64,000 nt of DNA, taken from positions 677,913 to 741,912 of the forward strand of contig CAUYUJ010017982.1 in the NCBI GenBank assembly GCA_963575745.1, read 5' to 3'. Shown piece after piece: positions 33,061 to 42,144 of the stretch; the stretch's first letter is position 1; every line of letters begins with the position of its first letter. The notes under the pieces were generated by a model. That model saw nothing but the letters and a program-made list of their open reading frames with translations, was not told the DNA's origin and searched no databases. A program made the translations under genes and the position numbers. The stretch is from Prorocentrum cordatum (lineage: Eukaryota; Sar; Dinophyceae; Prorocentrales; Prorocentraceae).

Positions 33061-33074
33061 CCGCCCCTGCCAAG

Positions 33075-33235
33075 GAGCTGCTTCGCCTCTGCTTCGTCTC
33101 CGACCGCCAATCGATGGGATTCCCAACGGTGTCGCTGGCCTTCGCGAGCCACAGCTCGCGCGGTAGGGTCTCGGGCAGGACGCGCTCGAGCAGGAGGGAG
33201 TTATGCAAGCGCTTCGCCTCGCCAAGTGAGGCATC
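33075..33235 (-). pseudogene. Fragment related to the 317-aa gene
   Basis: The minus strand encodes LPRELWLAKASDTVGNPIDW and then RSET, matching SDPVGNPIDWRSET in the gene at 37843-38887. It lies between the two copies of the 200-bp direct repeat. No complete frame is present. Confidence 0.5.
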
Positions 33236-33247
33236 GGAGCGCGATGA

Positions 33248-33450
33248 GCAGCAAAGGCGGCATCTCCGCCAAATGAAGGCAAGGCGGCATGTCCGCCAAG
33301 GGCTTGCGAGAGTGGAAAGGCGGCATCCCCGCCAAACGAAGGGCTGCGGTGGTAACGAGTGGGGTGGCGGTGGAAATGTTGTTTCACCAACAATAACAAT
33401 TGTACGAAATCACACACCTCGTCAGGAGCGGCCCAACTGCCGCCCCTGCT
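33248..33450. repeat. ~200-bp direct repeat, copy 2
   Basis: Second copy of 32860-33060 with scattered differences, including a short deletion in the middle. Confidence 0.9.
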
Positions 33451-33540
33451 CACGAGCGGCCCAGCGGCCGCGGCTTATTCGGGTCCTTCTCCACCTTTTT
33501 CAGGCCGTACTTCATGATGTACTGGGCCACCATGGGGCGC

Positions 33541-35478
33541 TCAGGTGCTGTGCTTCTGCGCCTCCTTGAGCATCCCCGCGATGGCCCTCGCCGCCGAGCT
33601 CGCATCCTTCTGGATGCTGATGGCCTCGTCCTGCGTGATCGTCAACGCCACGCCGCTGTGCACGCGCTTCTGCGCCACCGCCTTCATGACTGCCACAGAC
33701 TTCCTCGCCGCCTTCGCGTTCTTCACAGCCCATGACGGCACCTTGTCCGCCTTCTCATGCTCGAGGTACCCGTCCAGCTCTGTCTCGAGCCTCGTTGCGG
33801 TGCCGATCCACTTCAGCGCCAGGTTTTTCTCCTGCGTCTCCTTCTTGGCCTGCTCGGCCTTCTCCCTCGCTTCCTGTCGCCTCCGCTCCTTCTCAGCGTC
33901 CTTATCCCTGCGGAGCCTTCGGGGTTGTCCGAAAATGACAACACTTCGAGCCGAGCGAAATCAATAACCCGATCCGAACCTGAAGAGTTGAACGGAAACC
34001 GAAAACGAATGCGAAGCCCAGGCGACACCCCTGCGTTGAACCCCCAAACGGCCTGCTCTTGCTCCTGTCCTTGCTCTTGCCGCGGCTCTTGCTCCTGCCC
34101 TTGCGGCGGCTCTTGCTCCTGTCGCGGTCGCCGCGCGAGCGGCTCCTGCTGCGGTTGGTGTCGCGACGTCTGTCGCGGCGTCTGCTCCTGCTGTCGCGCC
34201 TGCCCCTGCTGTCGCGCCTGCTCATGCTGCGCCTCCTCCTCCTGCGGCTGTCAGACCTGCGCCTGCGGCGCCGCCTGGATCTGGACATGTCGCTCTCGTC
34301 GCTTCTGTCGCCCTTGTCGCCGCCGTGCTCTGCGACGCCCGTCGAGGCCGCTGCCCGCGGGCCGCTCTGCTTCGCCTGCGTCCTCTTATCGGTGTACAGC
34401 TCGTTGCGCACTGCGGCCTCCACTGTCTCGCTCCAGGCCGCCTCCAATTGCGGCCTGTACGTCCACTCCCCGAGATCAGGGTTCCACCTCTTATCCTGCA
34501 CATTATCTTCAATCTTTTTCGCGTCGAAGCCGTCGTGCGCCCACTTCCTCAGCGGAAGGTACTTGCCACCCTTGCGGACGCGCTCCTCCTCCATCCGTTG
34601 GACAGTGATTGAGCTGACCACGAAGGCTTCAATGCGATCGAGGTTCGACAGCCCAGGATCTTCTGCCAGATCCTTGTAGAACTGCTGCTTGAACTCACTC
34701 TTCATTTGGCGAAACACTTTGGCGGCCACTGTCCGAACCTCCGAGAAAGGCGCACCCCGTTCGTGTTGCACGCGTCGCACTGGTAAGTCGACTGGCCCTT
34801 CGCCCTGATCCTGTAGTTGCACTCCTTTGCCGTGCGACAGCAGCGGTTGCAACGCACGATGATATGCCCGATGCCATGCACATCCACGAACTCCCCTACC
34901 TGGGGAGCGCCTGCTGGCGGATCGTCCTGAGCTGCCTCCTCCTCCTCCGCCTGCGGCGCTGCCGCCTCGGGCGAGCGCTCCTCATTCTCAACCTTGGCTA
35001 CCGCGCCCTGCGGTGGAGCCTCTTCCTCCTCAAGCTCACGCTTGGCACTCTCAAGCTCATCCTGTTTGACGCCGAGCTCGGAACCAATCTCGTCGCCGCG
35101 CTCCTCGGAGCCCGATGCCGCCTCTGACGCTGCGTCGTCCGGCTCTGGTGGCAAAGCCGCTGCGCCCTGAGGAGGCAGTTCTTCGGCGGGAGCTGCGGCT
35201 GACGCAGCTTTGCGAGCCGTCCTCAACGCTGCGGGGTGCTTACCTTTGCCCTTGCCTTTGCTTTTCCCGCGTGCCTTCGGCGGCCCTGCGTCGGTCAATG
35301 CGAGCGGCGGCACAAGCTGTCCAGTCAGTGTCATCTGCGTCCCCGATAGCTTAGCTTTCCCACGGGGCTTCGCTGCGGGCGCCTTGGTCATCACTCCCTT
35401 GTTTTTCGGCCTGGCTGCTCCGAACATCACTGCCAGAGAATGCTGCTGGTGATCTTCAGCGGGCGGCGTCCCCGCCAT
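33541..35478 (-). CDS. Zinc-finger / RS-domain protein, two exons, one frameshift
   Basis: Starts at ATG 35478 (MAGTPPAEDHQQHSLAVMFG). A Lys/Ala/Glu-rich linker precedes a Cys-rich module: CNRC, then C and CDAC with an FGQWPPKCF end. The frame breaks at TGA 34702-34704; adding one A to the AAA before it joins KCFAK to MKSEFKQQFYKDL. Exon 1 then has an Arg/Ser domain (SRSR, RDSRGRRDSRSRRR) up to 34053. An intron of 145 nt (34052-33908) begins GC and ends AG and joins SKSR to DKDAEKERRR. Exon 2 is a charged helix ending at 33541. RS domains usually bind RNA-processing factors, so a splicing-related nuclear role is plausible. A weak leader-like match lies at 35528-35546. Confidence 0.62.
33908..34052 (-). 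other. GC-AG intron of the RS-domain gene
   Basis: The donor reads AG|GCCGTTTGGGGGTT and the acceptor CGCAG|GGATAAG. Only this choice keeps the SR-rich frame open. CGTTTGGGGGTT and AACCCCGAAGG near the two ends are imperfectly inverted. Confidence 0.55.
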
Positions 35479-35479
35479 G

Positions 35480-35770
35480 GCGGCGTGACCGCCTTGGCAC
35501 GCGAGAAGCCGCGCGTCGCGCGCGGCCCTGATGCCAAGATGAGCTGGACGCGAAGCGATGACGAAGAAAACGCGCGGTAAGTGAGGCGGGATAGCCGCCA
35601 GCGGAATAGCCGCTTCAAAGGTGGAGGGAGGGGTGGAGTGAGGTATGAAGGGGGCGGCATATCCGCCAGCGGACTCGCCGCTTGAGAGGGTGCAGGGGCG
35701 CGGCGAGGGAGGCGGATTGGCCGCCAGCGGACTAGCCGCTCGAAGCGTGGCGGACGCACGAGGTGATACG
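35480..35770. repeat. GGCGG palindrome cluster upstream of the RS-domain gene
   Basis: Units such as GGCGGCGTGACCGCC, GGCGGGATAGCCGCCAGCGG, GGCGGCATATCCGCCAGCGG and GGCGGATTGGCCGCC, each followed by a second half-unit AGCGGANTNGCCGCT. Confidence 0.85.
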
Positions 35771-35817
35771 GATACTGAAATGAATTGCGCGCAACATGAC
35801 AACCACACAAAATTGAC

Positions 35818-35970
35818 ATCATGTTATCATATGTTATCATATGTTATCAGGCGTGTGATAACACCATGCTAACACATGATAACACCTGATAACATGTTAT
35901 CAGGTGTTATCAGGTGTTATCAGGTGTTATCAGGCGCGTGATAACATATGCTAACATATGATAACAGCCA
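35818..35970. repeat. TGTTATCA/TGATAACA palindromic array
   Basis: About sixteen copies of the octamer TGTTATCA or its complement, spaced by two-base joints (TGTTATCAGG). They are arranged so that runs in one orientation are followed by runs in the other and can fold into several hairpins. Confidence 0.92.
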
Positions 35971-36054
35971 ACGTTTTTTTGCCAGTGCATGGCGGCGGCG
36001 TAGCGGCACGTCCGCCGAGTTAGTTAAGCGGAGCAGCAGGGGCGGAGCGGCGCC

Positions 36055-36210
36055 CTGCGCTACCGACCGCGGACGGCGCCGCGTGCTTCAAACCGCTGCC
36101 TGAGCGGCAGCGAAAAGACGGGCGAGCGCGGAAGCGAGGCGCGCTGCCTGAGCGGCAGCGAAGAGACGGGCGAGCGCGCGCAATCGGGGCGCGCTGCCTG
36201 AGCGTCATCA
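36055..36210. repeat. ~62-bp tandem repeat (GCTGCCTGAGCGGCAGCGAA)
   Basis: Two and a half units beginning GCTGCCTGAGCGGCAGCGAA and continuing AGACGGGCGAGCGCG. GCTGCCTGAGCGGCAGC is itself a hairpin. Confidence 0.85.
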
Positions 36211-36640
36211 TATGCAAGGCGATGGGGGGGTGGGCGGACATGGCGATGCAGCACATCCAGAAAATAGCCGCACTCATTCTTATGCGGATGCAGTTTTCTC
36301 CACCCAGCCCTTTTGCCAAATCCCATCCAACCGCCCACCTGTCTTATCCGCCGAAGTTCCCTCACCTTCCTCCCGCTCCGCTCGTCCACTCGCCCCCATA
36401 TCGCCTTGCATTGGGGGACGGCTACTCGGCCGCCTGCGTGGCCAAAATTCACCTCGGCGTGGCGGCCTTCACGAATTGAGTGCGGATGGAGTGTGTGGGG
36501 GTGTCCTAATTTGTTCTGACACAGGGGTGTGGATTGAAATTGCGTTGGAGGAGTGGGAGGGGGGCGTGTAGGGCCGACGCGTCGCGCCGCCTGCGCGAAT
36601 GAGGCTACTGATGCTGAGGCGACATCAGTGCTGCCAGCCG
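36210..36640. other. Intergenic, no feature recognised
   Basis: C/T-rich 36300-36410, otherwise unremarkable. Short open frames here lack any recognisable motif. Confidence 0.4.
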
Positions 36641-36651
36641 TGCACCTGCAC

Positions 36652-37290
36652 CTACGAGGTCGCGTTGCGCACCAGCCAGCTCGCGAGCACGTCCTCGCAC
36701 TCGGCGATGCATTGCTCCTCTTGGCGGAAAGCGTTCACCGCGCGCTCCGCTATCTGGGCGCACATCTGCGTCGCAGTACGCGCGCGGCGCAACGAGTCGA
36801 GCACAGCCTGGCACTGGGTGCCGTTGAGCACCACGATGCTATCGGGCGACATCTGGCTGGCCAACGCCGTGGACATCCTCATGCCCGCCGTGGCTGACGA
36901 AGCTGCGCCTGACGATCCGCTGCCCTCCGAGAACGCGTCCTTCAGCTGGTGCGAGCGCTCCACGCGGGATTGTGGAGGGATTGGCGCCAGCTCGACCTTC
37001 GGCGCCCCCTTGCGCCTTTTGGCGGAGCCCCAGTTGGCCTTCTCCTCCTCCCATTGGCGCCACTCCGCGAGGTCGACTTCCCACGAGTCGGGCTCGAGTG
37101 CGACAGCAGCTACCTCCGCTTCGTCCTCGCTCAAGTCGTGGTACGGCGACACGCGAAGGTGGTTCACCAGCTTGTTCCTGGCCGCCTCCACTGTCTCTCC
37201 CTGGAACCACTTGCCGCCCCTTTTGCAGCTGCTGCTCTGTGGGCACTTGAAGCCGAACATGACGGTCTTCTCGCCCTGCTGGCCTGCCAT
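36652..37290 (-). CDS. Hypothetical protein, 212 aa, possible Cys/His finger
   Basis: Starts MAGQQGEKTVMFGFKCPQ at ATG 37290. C-x5-C (CPQSSSC) followed by NHLRVSPYH could bind zinc. A charged segment with WEVDLAEWRQWEEEKANW and a basic KRRKG patch follows, then a C-terminal helix (RTATQMCAQIAERAVNAFRQ). The TAG stop overlaps a GTAGGTG sequence that could be a splice donor, so more exons may follow. A GGCGG palindrome cluster lies upstream. Family not recognised. Confidence 0.55.
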   Translation of the reverse strand: MAGQQGEKTVMFGFKCPQSSSCKRGGKWFQGETVEAARNKLVNHLRVSPYHDLSEDEAEVAAVALEPDSWEVDLAEWRQWEEEKANWGSAKRRKGAPKVELAPIPPQSRVERSHQLKDAFSEGSGSSGAASSATAGMRMSTALASQMSPDSIVVLNGTQCQAVLDSLRRARTATQMCAQIAERAVNAFRQEEQCIAECEDVLASWLVRNATS

Positions 37291-37439
37291 GGCGGCAGGG
37301 CGAGAAGTGCACGGCTAGCGCAGGGGCGGCGTGGGGCGCGAGCCTGTGCGCGCCTAGATTCGAGCCGATACAGCGTCCCAACAACAAAAACATACATGTG
37401 TAAGAGGCGCGGTGGCATCGCACATTTCGGGATGCCAGC

Positions 37440-37690
37440 AGGCGGCGGCGGCGGTTTAGCCGCCAATGGAGGGCTCAGGGCGGCGTGGCCGCCAATGGGC
37501 GGTTTAGCCGCCAATGGGCGGCGTGGCCGCCAATGGAGGCTTCAGGGCGGTTTAGCCGCCAATGGGTGGCTCAGGGAAGGACTGGTGTTTTTTTCCAACC
37601 GCATAGAACAAACCCGATGCGCCGATGCTCGTATCTGAACGGCGGTTGTCCGCCAGGCGGGGGGAGGCGGCGCGTCCGCCAATGAGATAG
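37440..37690. repeat. GGCGG palindrome cluster upstream of the 212-aa gene
   Basis: Alternating GGCGGTTTAGCCGCC and GGCGGCGTGGCCGCC units joined by AATGG, then GGCGGTTGTCCGCC and GGCGGCGCGTCCGCC. Confidence 0.92.
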
Positions 37691-37842
37691 ATCGGCAACG
37701 AAGAGAGGGGAGGAGAGATGAGATGAGACGAGGCGGGGAGAGGCGGCGCGTCATGACGCGTCAGCGCGGATAGCTGCAACTATCCGCGCTCGAATTACGG
37801 AAGCTATGCACCCCAGCCCGCTTGCAGGTCCACGCGATCACC

Positions 37843-38887
37843 CTACAAGAAGACATCTCCGCGGGCGGGCGGGCGCGGCTTCGCTGGCGGTGGTGCCATC
37901 TTGCTTGTCGGCTGCAGCCGACGCCCTGCCCTCGGCTGCACCATGCTGGGCTTCCCTGCTGGCGGCTGCCTGGTCTTCGGCGGCGGCGGCCCCATGGTCT
38001 TCGGCGGCGGAGGCGGAACTGGAGGGTTCATATTGCCAGTCCTCCACGGCGCCTGCTGAGGCATCGTCTTGGGCAAGTTCGGCGCCATGGGCTCCCGATG
38101 CATCAGCTGAGGCTTGGGGACGTGCGCCTCGCGCACCCGCGGCGCTGCCTTGTTGCCGTGCAGCTTCGCGTACATCTCGCGCTTTGCGCCACCTCGGTTC
38201 CCCCAGCGCTTCGCATTGGCGCGCCACGCCTGGCCCTGCCACGTCTGCGGCCCGCCCATGGCGGGGCCAGGCGGGCCGCGGTCGCGGAACTTCTTGTAGT
38301 CGTACTTCATCTGGTACTCCTTGAGCACGGCGAGCACGGTCTCCGACCGCCAGTCGATGGGATTCCCAACGGGGTCGCTCAGCCAGGCTCGCAGCTGCGT
38401 CCTGAACGCCTCCACCGCGCTGGGATGCGCCTCCACCGCCTCGGGGGGCTCTTCCACCACAGGCGTCGCGCCCCGCATGTGCGACGCGAGCTCCTTCACG
38501 AGAGCCGAGGGCGGGAAAGGCCGCTGCCGCGGGTCCCGCGGCGGTGACGTCGGCCCCCGCCTGCGCGGCGGCGTCGACGGTGCCCGCGGGTGGCGCGGGC
38601 TGCGCGATCGCGCTGGCTGCGCCGCCAACGTGGGCGCGCTGGCTGGCCGACTGCCGCTGGCGGAGGAAGACCGATCCCCTGCGTTGTTGTCCACGCCCGC
38701 AAGGTCGGAGAGCAACTGCATCGCTGGCCCGAACATCTCCTGCGCCGAATCGCCAAAACAGTTCGACCGAGAGCGGCCAGCCAGTTTCGCGCGCGATGCG
38801 CGCGTCCCTGGCTACCGCACGCGGGGCCACTTGTTTTGGCGATGCAGCTGCCTCCAACGCGTCGAACGCGCTGCCGCTGTCTGCCAT
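37843..38887 (-). CDS. Hypothetical Pro/Arg-rich protein, 317 aa, two exons
   Basis: Exon 1 (38887-38831) encodes MADSGSAFDALEAAASPKQ and exon 2 (38739-37843) resumes EMFGPAMQLLSDLAGVDN, both in phase 0. A compact middle region contains WLSDPVGNPIDWRSETVLAV, EYQMKYDYKKF and TWQGQAWRANAKRWGNRGG. The rest is Pro/Ser/Arg-rich with PPPPPKTMGPPPPK near the end. The middle motif recurs in the fragment at 33075-33235, so it is a repeated domain. The start is supported by a leader relic at 39027-39047. Function unknown. Confidence 0.65.
38740..38830 (-). other. 91-nt intron with 12-bp inverted repeats
   Basis: The donor is CAA|GTGGCC and the acceptor GGCGCAG|GAG. ATCGCCAAAACA (38843-38832) straddles the donor and its exact inverse TGTTTTGGCGAT (38760-38749) lies eight bases before the acceptor AG. 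Confidence 0.7.
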
Positions 38888-39026
38888 GGCCGCGGCCGCA
38901 GTGCGAGGCGCCGAGCGCGACGCGGTGGCTGCGGCGCAGCCTCGGCGCGCGGGCCCCAGCCCACGCGTCGGCGCGAAAGGGGGGGGCCGACCCCGCGCGG
39001 GCTCGCGGGCACCCGCGGGCCGCGGG

Positions 39027-39047
39027 CTTGAACCGAAATGGAATCGG
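39027..39047 (-). other. Relic spliced leader upstream of the 317-aa gene
   Basis: Minus strand CCGATTCCATTTCGGTTCAA plus G, 16 of 21 positions, with CCG, CCATTT and TCAAG intact. Confidence 0.7.
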
Positions 39048-39439
39048 ACGCGGAAGCGAGACTTCGGGAGGAGGGGGAGGGGGTTGCCCATGGACCCATT
39101 GAAGTCTTGGAGCTCCTCGAGCCCTCGGGGGCCTCTCAGAAGGGCCCCGCTGGTTCTTGCGACGGGGTCTCGGGGGAGGGGGCAGAGTGAGGGTGGCATT
39201 GGGAACCAGAAATATAAGTGAACTGGTGTCCCTTTGAATGTGCAGGTCTTGGTTCACTTGTTTTCGTCGTTGAACGGGCGGTGGCAACGTCGGTGCCTTC
39301 GCGCGCGCCCATGCCATTCTGGGTGAACGCCTTCGCCGTTCGAGCAGTGGGCGTCTCCCCGACGTTAGTTGGCGTGGGATCCAGTGCCTGACAGCGGAGA
39401 GGGGGGCGCAGGGACGTGGCGCGGGGGCGCGGAGTGGGC

Positions 39440-39600
39440 CGAGTAGGGGAGGGGGGCGGCGGCATGTCCGCCTGAAGGGCGGAGGAGCGCAAAGGGGTGG
39501 GGCGGGGGCGGCATGTCCGCCACGAGTTGGAAGGCGAGAAGGCTGCGCTACAAGGCGGCATATCCGCCACGAGGCGGCATATCCGCCACGACCTTTTTGT
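39440..39600. repeat. GGCGGCATATCCGCC palindrome cluster
   Basis: At least four units (GGCGGCATGTCCGCC, GGCGGCATATCCGCC) with CACGAG joints. Confidence 0.9.
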
Positions 39601-39651
39601 TATCCCGAGGCCGCCCCGTTGGCCTGGAGAGTTGAAGAGTCGTAGCGCGAA

Positions 39652-40604
39652 TTACTCGCCGCGCGCCCTGGCGGCGAGCTCCTTCTTGACCAGCTCCTCC
39701 GCCTCCGCGATGGCCCTGGCCTCGGAGCGATCGGGCGCAACGAGGCAGCAGGGGGCGGAGGGGGCGTCGAGGCAGGGGCGAAAATGAAGAGAGCGCGGAG
39801 GAGGGCGTCGAGAAGGGCGTCGGTGAGAATCTGGCCTTGTCGGCCTCATCGCCCGCGATGTACTTCAGGCTGACGTTGCTGCCAGGGACGCCGACCCTGC
39901 CGCTGCGGAACTGCACCTGGGGGGCGGAGCAACGATGAACAGTCGCCTGAAAGGCGGCGGGCGCGCAAACTGCGACCCCAGCGGGGCTGCTGGGAATCGC
40001 CGCGCGCGCCCGACGCCTCATCGGTGGGAGGTTCAACCCCGCTCGCCAAGTTGCGTGTGGTCTGCATCTCCCACCTCGGCTTCGCCCACTTGCGCTGCTT
40101 GTCCTTCCCAGCCGCGCCGTCCGTCTTCTTGCCCGTGGGGAGCGGCGTCTTCTTAGCCACGTTGCCCGCGGCAGGCGGCGTCGTCTTCTTTGCCGCGTTG
40201 TCATTGCCAGGCGGCGTCGTCTTCTTAGCAGCATTGCCCGTGGCAAGCGTGGGGGCCTTCACCGCCTCGGCGTTCTTTTTCGTCTTGACCGCCTTCGTCC
40301 TCTTATCCATGGCCGCGACCATGGCCAGAGCCGCCTCCGTCGGGGTCTTCTTCAGAGAGCCTGCGGCGATGCCGACCTTCTCAGCCTTGGGCGGCGGCGT
40401 CACGGCGACGATGCCGAAGTCGGAGTCGGAGTCGAGCTCGATCGGCAGCTCATGCTTCTTCTGCTTCTTCGCCGCGCGGCTCTTGCTGATCGAGGCCGTT
40501 TGGGCGGCGGCGGTGCTCGATAACGGCTGACAGTCGGCGGGTTTGCCGCCATCGTGTGCCGCCAGTTGCTGCGTCGACGGCGCATCCGAACTCCCCGCCG
40601 CCAT
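39652..40604 (-). CDS. Hypothetical Lys/Ala-rich nuclear-type protein, 238 aa, three exons
   Basis: Exons are 40604-40038, 39916-39836 and 39720-39652, all joined in phase 0. Exon 1 has a Lys-rich patch (SRAAKKQKKHELPIELDSD) and several copies of NAAKKTTPP, then KWAKPRWEMQTTRNLASG. Exon 2 is VQFRSGRVGVPGSNVSLKY and GDEADK. Exon 3 is ARAIAEAEELVKKELAARAR before TAA. Intron 1 is GT-AG (121 nt). Intron 2 is GC-AG (115 nt) with the direct repeat AGGCCAG at both junctions. The histone-H1-like Lys/Ala/Pro repeats suggest a DNA- or RNA-binding tail. Frame 1 is open further upstream, so an earlier start at 40727 is possible. Confidence 0.62.
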
Positions 40605-40767
40605 CGAAAGCTGGTGGTTCGAACCTGCTCGTTCTTGCAACGGCTCCTGCGGCTGCTGCGTCTGCGAGCGGTCGATCAGCTGGATGGCTGGGTTGGGCCA
40701 GCGGCCGCCGCTGCGCGAAAGCCCCACCTGAAATCAGGCGGATCACCGCCGAACGAAAATATCCCCC

Positions 40768-40806
40768 CCCCCCCCCCATCCCCCTAGGGGGATGGGGGGG
40801 GGAATA
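40768..40806. repeat. Poly-C/poly-G hairpin centred on CTAG
   Basis: A perfect inverted repeat: a long C run with ATCCCC, CTAG at 40784-40787, then GGGGAT and a long G run, flanked by ATAT and ATATTT. It lies just beyond the stop of the 313-aa gene. Confidence 0.9.
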
Positions 40807-40808
40807 TT

Positions 40809-41750
40809 TCACAACACGCCCTCCATCCAGGCATCCAGAAACGTACCCCGCGCCGATCCAGGAACCCACCCCTCGACCCAATACCAGGTGTCCCGCGGGG
40901 GAATGCGTTCTGTTATTCCCCGTGGAGCCGTCGGCCAGCGCCCAGAGAACGAATCGGCCGCCGCGATGGGGAGGTGCTGCTGAGGAGAGCCGCCGCCTGG
41001 GCCGTGGGATGGCTGCAGCCCGCCGCGGGCGGGCGCAGGCGCGGGCAGCGCGAGGTGGCCGCTCTTCTTCCCTGCACGGAGATTAATCAGCTTCGCAATC
41101 GTCACCATCTCGACGGGATTTATCTGCGGCGCCGTCGCTCCAACACCTGGCGGGAAGGCGTCGACGTACGTGATGGGGTACTGAGACTGGAGCCTCCCAG
41201 GCGTGATGGGGAGAGCCTGGATGCCATCCCTGGGCGGCGGCATCGTCGCCACGAGATTCTTGAACGAGGATTTCACTGTGGCCAGATATGACTGCAACAG
41301 CTCCCTCGTGATCTCGCCCGTCTCCACGCCTGTCTGCTTGCACACCAGCAACAAGAATGCTGCCATATTGGCGGCCGTCGGGCAGCTCGGATGCCTCAGG
41401 CCAAGCGCCCCGAGGTGCTCTGAGAACGCCGCCATCTTGGCAGTGAAGCCCGAATGCGGCGAGAGCACGAACTCCCACAACTGAGGCGTCAGAAATTCAA
41501 TGAACCCCTCGTAGTTCTGGAGCTTCCTCCCCTGCAGGCTGCCCGACGACAGAGCCTGCAAGAAGTCTCCCAGCTCGGACTGCGCCCACCCCACGCCGCC
41601 GCCCAAAGCAGCAAACTGCGCACTCTGGAGCTGCGACCAGCGCTGGGACGTCGCCGCCTGGATGCAGGCAGGAAGGTGCTCCGTCGCACTGCCGCGCGCT
41701 ACGAACGCCGCCCGCGCCTCCTCCAGGCGGCCTCGAAGGATGCCCTCCAT
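40809..41750 (-). CDS. Hypothetical helical protein, 313 aa
   Basis: An intact frame from ATG 41750 (MEGILRGRLEEARAAFVARG). It is largely alpha-helical with hydrophobic runs but no membrane segment. Motifs include LTPQLWEFVLSPHSGFTAKM, NMAAFLLLVCKQTGVETGEI and INPVEMVTIAKLINLRAGKK. The last 60 residues are Gly/Pro-rich. Tandem leader-like relics lie at 41835-41862, about 90 bases upstream. First gene of block 2 on its right side. Family not recognised. Confidence 0.68.
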   Translation of the reverse strand: MEGILRGRLEEARAAFVARGSATEHLPACIQAATSQRWSQLQSAQFAALGGGVGWAQSELGDFLQALSSGSLQGRKLQNYEGFIEFLTPQLWEFVLSPHSGFTAKMAAFSEHLGALGLRHPSCPTAANMAAFLLLVCKQTGVETGEITRELLQSYLATVKSSFKNLVATMPPPRDGIQALPITPGRLQSQYPITYVDAFPPGVGATAPQINPVEMVTIAKLINLRAGKKSGHLALPAPAPARGGLQPSHGPGGGSPQQHLPIAAADSFSGRWPTAPRGITERIPPRDTWYWVEGWVPGSARGTFLDAWMEGVL

Positions 41751-41834
41751 GGCAGCGATGCGGCGCGACCGCGCGCCGAGCGGAGTGCGCGACTCCCCGC
41801 GCGCGCACGCCGCCCGAAGCCCTCGGAGGAGGGC

Positions 41835-41862
41835 TCGCCAAAAACGGATCGAGCCAACGCGC
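41835..41862 (-). other. Tandem degenerate spliced-leader relics
   Basis: Minus strand CGTTGGCTCGAT followed by CCGTTTTTGGCGAG, two shortened leader-like copies back to back, as at 25415-25443. Confidence 0.45.
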
Positions 41863-41877
41863 GTGCGACGGACATAT

Positions 41878-42020
41878 CCTACTCCTGCTCTTCCTGCTCC
41901 TCCTCCTCCTCCCCCTCCTCCTCCTCCTCCTCCTCCTCCCCCTCCTCCCCCTCCTCCCCCTCCTCCTCCTCCTCCTTCTCCTCTTCCTCCTCTCCCTCCT
42001 CCTCCTCCTCCTCCTGGGTG
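41878..42020. repeat. CTCCTC microsatellite
   Basis: Almost pure CTC/TCC tract; the poly-Ser and poly-Pro/Glu frames are artefacts. Confidence 0.93.
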
Positions 42021-42144
42021 AGGGGGGGCGCAGGGGGGAGAGGGTGTCGAAGGGGGGGCGGGGGAGGGGGTGCCGAAGGGTGCGCGGGGGGGAAGAAGAG
42101 AGCTATGGGGGAGGGTGGGTCAAGGAGAGGCCAGGGAGGGGAGG

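Noticed and set aside
40617-40640. GGTTCGAACC as a tRNA T-arm
   Set aside because: Lies in coding sequence of the 238-aa gene and has no acceptor, D-arm or anticodon arm at the right distances.
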